In this document: positions 61,516 to 64,000 of the stretch, piece by piece
Position numbering within the stretch: the stretch's first letter is position 1
How the letters are laid out: each line of letters begins with the position of its first letter
Origin: Zoogloea oleivorans
Lineage (GTDB): Bacteria; Pseudomonadota; Gammaproteobacteria; Burkholderiales; Rhodocyclaceae
Length of the DNA stretch: 64,000 nt
NCBI RefSeq assembly: GCF_008107625.1
Contig: NZ_SDKK01000010.1
Span: forward strand, 124,001 to 188,000
Reading direction: 5' to 3'
The notes under the pieces: model-generated
Told to the model about the DNA's origin: nothing
What the model saw: the letters and a program-made list of their open reading frames with translations, nothing else
Databases searched by the model: none
Position numbers and translations under genes: made by a program

Positions 61516-62394
61516 TCAGCCTTCGGCCGACTCCTCGAAAAGCACGCGATAGACAAAGGCCGAGAGGACCACATGCTCCGCGTGGGGCAGGTCCTCGAAC
61601 TGCACGCCGTGATTGACCTGCGGCGCCTCACCTTCGGCCGTAGCGGTGGCATGGACCGCCCTCAACACTGCCGGAATGGTCAGGTATTGCTCCACGTCGC
61701 CAACGATGACCCGGAACTTGATGGCGACCCGGTCATCCTTGCCCCCCATCGGCGACTTGGCGATCAACATTGCACCACCGGTACTCAAGTCGAGCAGCGT
61801 TGCCGCATGGGAACGACCGTCTGCACCAGTAACCGCGGCAATCAGATTGACCCGTGCCCGCGCACCACGGCGCACGACCAGGCCGCGTACCTGGGCCGGA
61901 TAAGTGAGATGGAGATGGGGAAAGGGAACGTTGGCGACCTTGAAAATCGTCGTCCCGAAAGCATAGACACTTTTCCCGGAGAACATCCGGACCACAAAAG
62001 CCTGCCCCTCGCGCATCAGCAAGACCTTGCCATCCTGGGTCGGCGTCGTCACCAGCACGCTCTTCCCTTTGAGGTAACCGATCAGCTTGACGTAGTAGCG
62101 AGACTGCCCGGACTCACTCTGTGTCTGCAGTTGAAGGGTATCGCCGATATCGAGCTTGATCTCGTCGAAGCTGCACATGTCATCGGCCGGACGGCCTCCG
62201 CTTTCGGGACTCGCACGGCTATCGCTGACCGGCAACTTGCGAAAGAGCCCCCGCTCCAGCAAGGCCTTCTTCTGGCTATCCGTCTCAAGCATAACCCCCC
62301 GAGCCAGCAGAAGTTGCTTCTTGTCGTCATAGAGAGGCCATGGAACCGGCTTGCCAAGCTCCAGGTCGCCGTTATTAACACGAACGAATGACAT
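61516..62394 (-). CDS. YcgR-like c-di-GMP receptor with C-terminal PilZ domain
   Basis: 292-residue cytoplasmic c-di-GMP-binding protein. The first 60 residues carry a small domain (LGKPVPWPLYDDKKQLLLAR, then a helix ending LLERGLF) also seen elsewhere in this window. A YcgR-N-like flagellar-brake domain follows (about 85-185). PilZ is from about 190, with both ligand motifs: RxxxR in VRRGARARV and DxSxxGG in LLDLSTGGAML. Such proteins slow flagellar rotation or control secretion and motility when c-di-GMP rises. ATG 62394 is preferred over a GTG one codon upstream. It is the only PilZ receptor in the window. It lies 86 bases downstream of the hemerythrin gene on the same strand. Confidence 0.9.
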   Translation of the reverse strand: MSFVRVNNGDLELGKPVPWPLYDDKKQLLLARGVMLETDSQKKALLERGLFRKLPVSDSRASPESGGRPADDMCSFDEIKLDIGDTLQLQTQSESGQSRYYVKLIGYLKGKSVLVTTPTQDGKVLLMREGQAFVVRMFSGKSVYAFGTTIFKVANVPFPHLHLTYPAQVRGLVVRRGARARVNLIAAVTGADGRSHAATLLDLSTGGAMLIAKSPMGGKDDRVAIKFRVIVGDVEQYLTIPAVLRAVHATATAEGEAPQVNHGVQFEDLPHAEHVVLSAFVYRVLFEESAEG

Positions 62395-62480
62395 CACTGA
62401 CCCGATCTCGGTGTAAAAGTCATGGTCATATCGTCACGAAACGAGGATGACTTTAGGGCGCGGAAGCCCTGAATATAAGA

Positions 62481-62960
62481 TCAGGCCGGTTGGGTTGCTG
62501 CTGGCGGCGTGCAGCAGGCAGAAGAACCGTCTTCGCAATCCGCCTTGGGCGGGTTACGCACTTCACCGGTCTCGGTGTCGAAACCGATCGATTCAAGGTA
62601 AGCCGCGAGCGCCGCATCCATGGAAGCCACATGGTTGTCGAACCACAGGGGCAACTCCTGGATCAATTGCCGGCCAAGAGCAGAATCGCCACGCTCCATG
62701 CGCTTGCGCACATCCAGGCAGACCGCCAGGACCCGGTCATGCTCGGCCTTGTGGCAGCCGGGAAAACCAACTTTTTCCATCCAGCGGTTTTCCTGCTCGA
62801 AGTGCTCGACCGAATGGGCAATGAACTCGTCCATTGCAGTCAGCAAGGCTTCGCCGGAAACACCCAGCAGACGGTTGTAGGCTTCGACAAACTCCTGGTG
62901 GGTCTGGTCCATCGGGCCCAAGCCAAGTGCAAGTTTGTCAGTCCATTCCATGGCAGCCAT
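62481..62960 (-). CDS. Bacteriohemerythrin
   Basis: 159-residue O2-binding di-iron protein. All hemerythrin ligands are visible: DQTHQEF, HSVEHFEQENRWM, GCHKAEHDRV and the HxxxD in WFDNHVASMDAAL. It starts MAAMEWTDKLALGLGPMDQTH, as usual. The last 25 residues go beyond the fold and contain three cysteines (CEDGSSACC), which may bind metal or respond to redox state. In methanotrophs and microaerophiles such proteins deliver or buffer oxygen. An FNR-like half-conserved box lies at -41.5 of a candidate promoter. The neighbouring PilZ gene may be co-transcribed. Confidence 0.94.
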   Translation of the reverse strand: MAAMEWTDKLALGLGPMDQTHQEFVEAYNRLLGVSGEALLTAMDEFIAHSVEHFEQENRWMEKVGFPGCHKAEHDRVLAVCLDVRKRMERGDSALGRQLIQELPLWFDNHVASMDAALAAYLESIGFDTETGEVRNPPKADCEDGSSACCTPPAATQPA

Positions 62961-62984
62961 GATCGAAAACCTCAGGGGTGAAAA

Positions 62985-63033
62985 TTTGCGGACTCTACCC
63001 GAGACAATTGCCCCGCTCCCTGAGCGAGATCAA
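62985..63033 (-). promoter_or_regulatory. Candidate FNR-like promoter of the bacteriohemerythrin gene
   Basis: On the minus strand TTGATCTCGCTCAG (63020-63033) matches 8 of the 10 fixed positions of TTGAT-N4-ATCAA. A -10-like TAGAGT at 62992-62997 puts the box centre 41.5 bases upstream of the expected start point, the same geometry as the other hemerythrin gene. Confidence 0.45.
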
Positions 63034-63055
63034 GCATCACGGGGTCAAGCCAGAC

Positions 63056-63502
63056 TTATTTGACAAGTTTCAGATGACTCCGGCCGCCACCCTTGGGCGG
63101 CTCCGGTACGTCATCCGTCAGCGGCGACGAAACAGCAGACGGGAGCGATTCGATATTGACGTCAGTATCGGCGGCATCGCCGGACGGCAAGGCCGACACT
63201 TCAAACGCCATTCCGTGACCGTTCTCGCGCGCATAGATTGCCGAAACGCTATCCACAGGAACGGAGATATTCTGGGCGATTCCGCCAAAACGGGCCTGAA
63301 AGGCGATCAGTTCGTTGCCCATGACCAGACTCTGCGTAGCGTCAGGGCTGATATTGAGCACGATCTGCCCGTCCTGCACAAAATTACGCGGAACCGTCGT
63401 CCGGTTATCGACTGCAACCGCGAGGTAAGGGGCAAATCCCTGATCGACACACCACTGGAAAATGGCGCGGATCAGATAGGGCTTGGTGGAGATTTCACTC
63501 AT
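63056..63502 (-). CDS. sspB: ClpXP protease specificity-enhancing factor SspB
   Basis: Adaptor of 148 residues that hands ssrA-tagged proteins to ClpXP. The folded substrate-binding domain is in the first 110 residues (KPYLIRAIFQWCVDQGFAPYL, ISPDATQSLVMGNELIAFQARFGG). A flexible acidic linker follows, and the tail ends in HLKLVK, which corresponds to the ClpX-binding motif. GGAAGG precedes the ATG. It follows sspA after 78 bases, the standard pair in beta- and gammaproteobacteria. Confidence 0.96.
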   Translation of the reverse strand: MSEISTKPYLIRAIFQWCVDQGFAPYLAVAVDNRTTVPRNFVQDGQIVLNISPDATQSLVMGNELIAFQARFGGIAQNISVPVDSVSAIYARENGHGMAFEVSALPSGDAADTDVNIESLPSAVSSPLTDDVPEPPKGGGRSHLKLVK

Positions 63503-63580
63503 GACGTGGACCTTCCAGCGAATGAGGCCAAAAGAGGGGCCACAAGTGGGGCCGCAGGAGAGTGCGACCCCGGATTGCGC

Positions 63581-64000
63581 TTAGCGCCGCATAACCTTTT
63601 CGGACGGAGTCATCGCATCGATGAAACCTTGCCGGCTGAAGATACGTTCCGCGTACTTCATCAGGGGTGCAGCCGAACGGGGCAGCTCAATGCCGTAGTG
63701 ATCGAGACGCCACAACAGCGGAGCAATCGCCACGTCAAGCATGGAGAACTCGTCACCCAGCAGGAACTTCTGCTTGGTGAACATGGGGGCGAGCTGGGTC
63801 AGCTGGTCGCGTACGTGAGCACGTTCCTTTTCGGCCGACTTGGCATTTTTCTCAAGTACGTCAATATGGGAGAACAACTCGTGCTCGAAGGTATGCAGCA
63901 ACTGGCGAGCCCGTGCACGCATGATGGGATCGGGCGGCATCAGCTGGGGATGCGGGAAACGCTCGTCGATGTACTCGTTGATGATGTTCGACTCGTAAAG
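63581..64000 (-). CDS. sspA: Stringent starvation protein A (C-terminal part; gene runs off the right edge)
   Basis: GST-fold RNA polymerase-associated protein of which the last 139 residues are visible. The visible part begins in the thioredoxin-like half (LYESNIINEYIDERFPHPQL) and continues through the helical GST C-terminal domain (DPIMRARARQLLHTFEHEL, FLLGDEFSMLDVAIAPLLWRLDHYGIELP). SspA binds RNA polymerase and affects stationary-phase and acid-stress transcription. In many betaproteobacteria petABC lies upstream; that would be outside this window. Confidence 0.95.
   Translation of the reverse strand, partial: LYESNIINEYIDERFPHPQLMPPDPIMRARARQLLHTFEHELFSHIDVLEKNAKSAEKERAHVRDQLTQLAPMFTKQKFLLGDEFSMLDVAIAPLLWRLDHYGIELPRSAAPLMKYAERIFSRQGFIDAMTPSEKVMRR

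Overview
The window is GC-rich, densely coded chromosomal DNA from a betaproteobacterium, most likely a Rhodocyclales member of the Azospira/Dechlorosoma/Azonexus type. This placement is an inference from the gene families (PorB-like porin with C-terminal Phe, sspA-sspB pair, rplU-rpmA-obgE-proB order, nadE-glnB pair, hemerythrins, many c-di-GMP proteins), not from a database search. I see no rRNA or tRNA genes, insertion sequences, prophage or CRISPR arrays, and every complete gene reads as intact. The only cut genes are pepN at the left edge and sspA at the right edge. No gene-free stretch exceeds 300 bases.

Layout. 1-10.4 kb is mostly housekeeping: pepN (partial), mnmC, a glycine-zipper envelope protein, gltX, glnB, nadE, a FemAB-like acyltransferase and an MFS transporter. 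10.5-16.3 kb holds a very large hybrid sensor kinase translationally coupled to an HD-GYP response regulator. 16.5-25.6 kb carries a SulP anion transporter, an EF-G-like GTPase, a hemerythrin-domain protein behind a textbook FNR-type promoter, hrpA and crcB. 25.9-39.2 kb is a signalling island of two convergent operons. The plus-strand operon has five genes: degenerate EAL-REC-PAS, a small domain protein, HDOD, a PAS histidine kinase and REC-HD-GYP. The minus-strand operon has four genes: TonB-dependent receptor, YfiR, CHASE8-like hybrid kinase and REC-PAS-GGDEF-EAL. After glnS, a third signalling operon (41.5-45.5 kb) joins a membrane GGDEF-EAL protein to an outer-membrane beta-barrel protein and a small phosphate-binding-like periplasmic protein. 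Then come rplU-rpmA-obgE-proB, a porin, a small cytochrome c with a YyaL-type protein, tamA, putA, fbp, dadA, a PilZ protein, a second hemerythrin, and sspB/sspA.

How the genes work together. The striking theme is cyclic-di-GMP turnover and sensing. There are two HD-GYP proteins, two GGDEF-EAL proteins with altered GGDEF motifs and intact EAL motifs, one catalytically dead EAL, and one PilZ receptor. They are wired to three histidine kinases and to envelope sensors. All six four-base ATGA stop/start overlaps that I found lie inside these signalling operons. The second theme is oxygen or nitric-oxide biology: two hemerythrin genes each have an FNR-like box centred at -41.5 from a plausible promoter. 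The candidates for something under-described are the YfiR/CHASE8-kinase operon, the five-gene HD-GYP/HDOD operon with its dead EAL, and a small domain that recurs in three different architectures.
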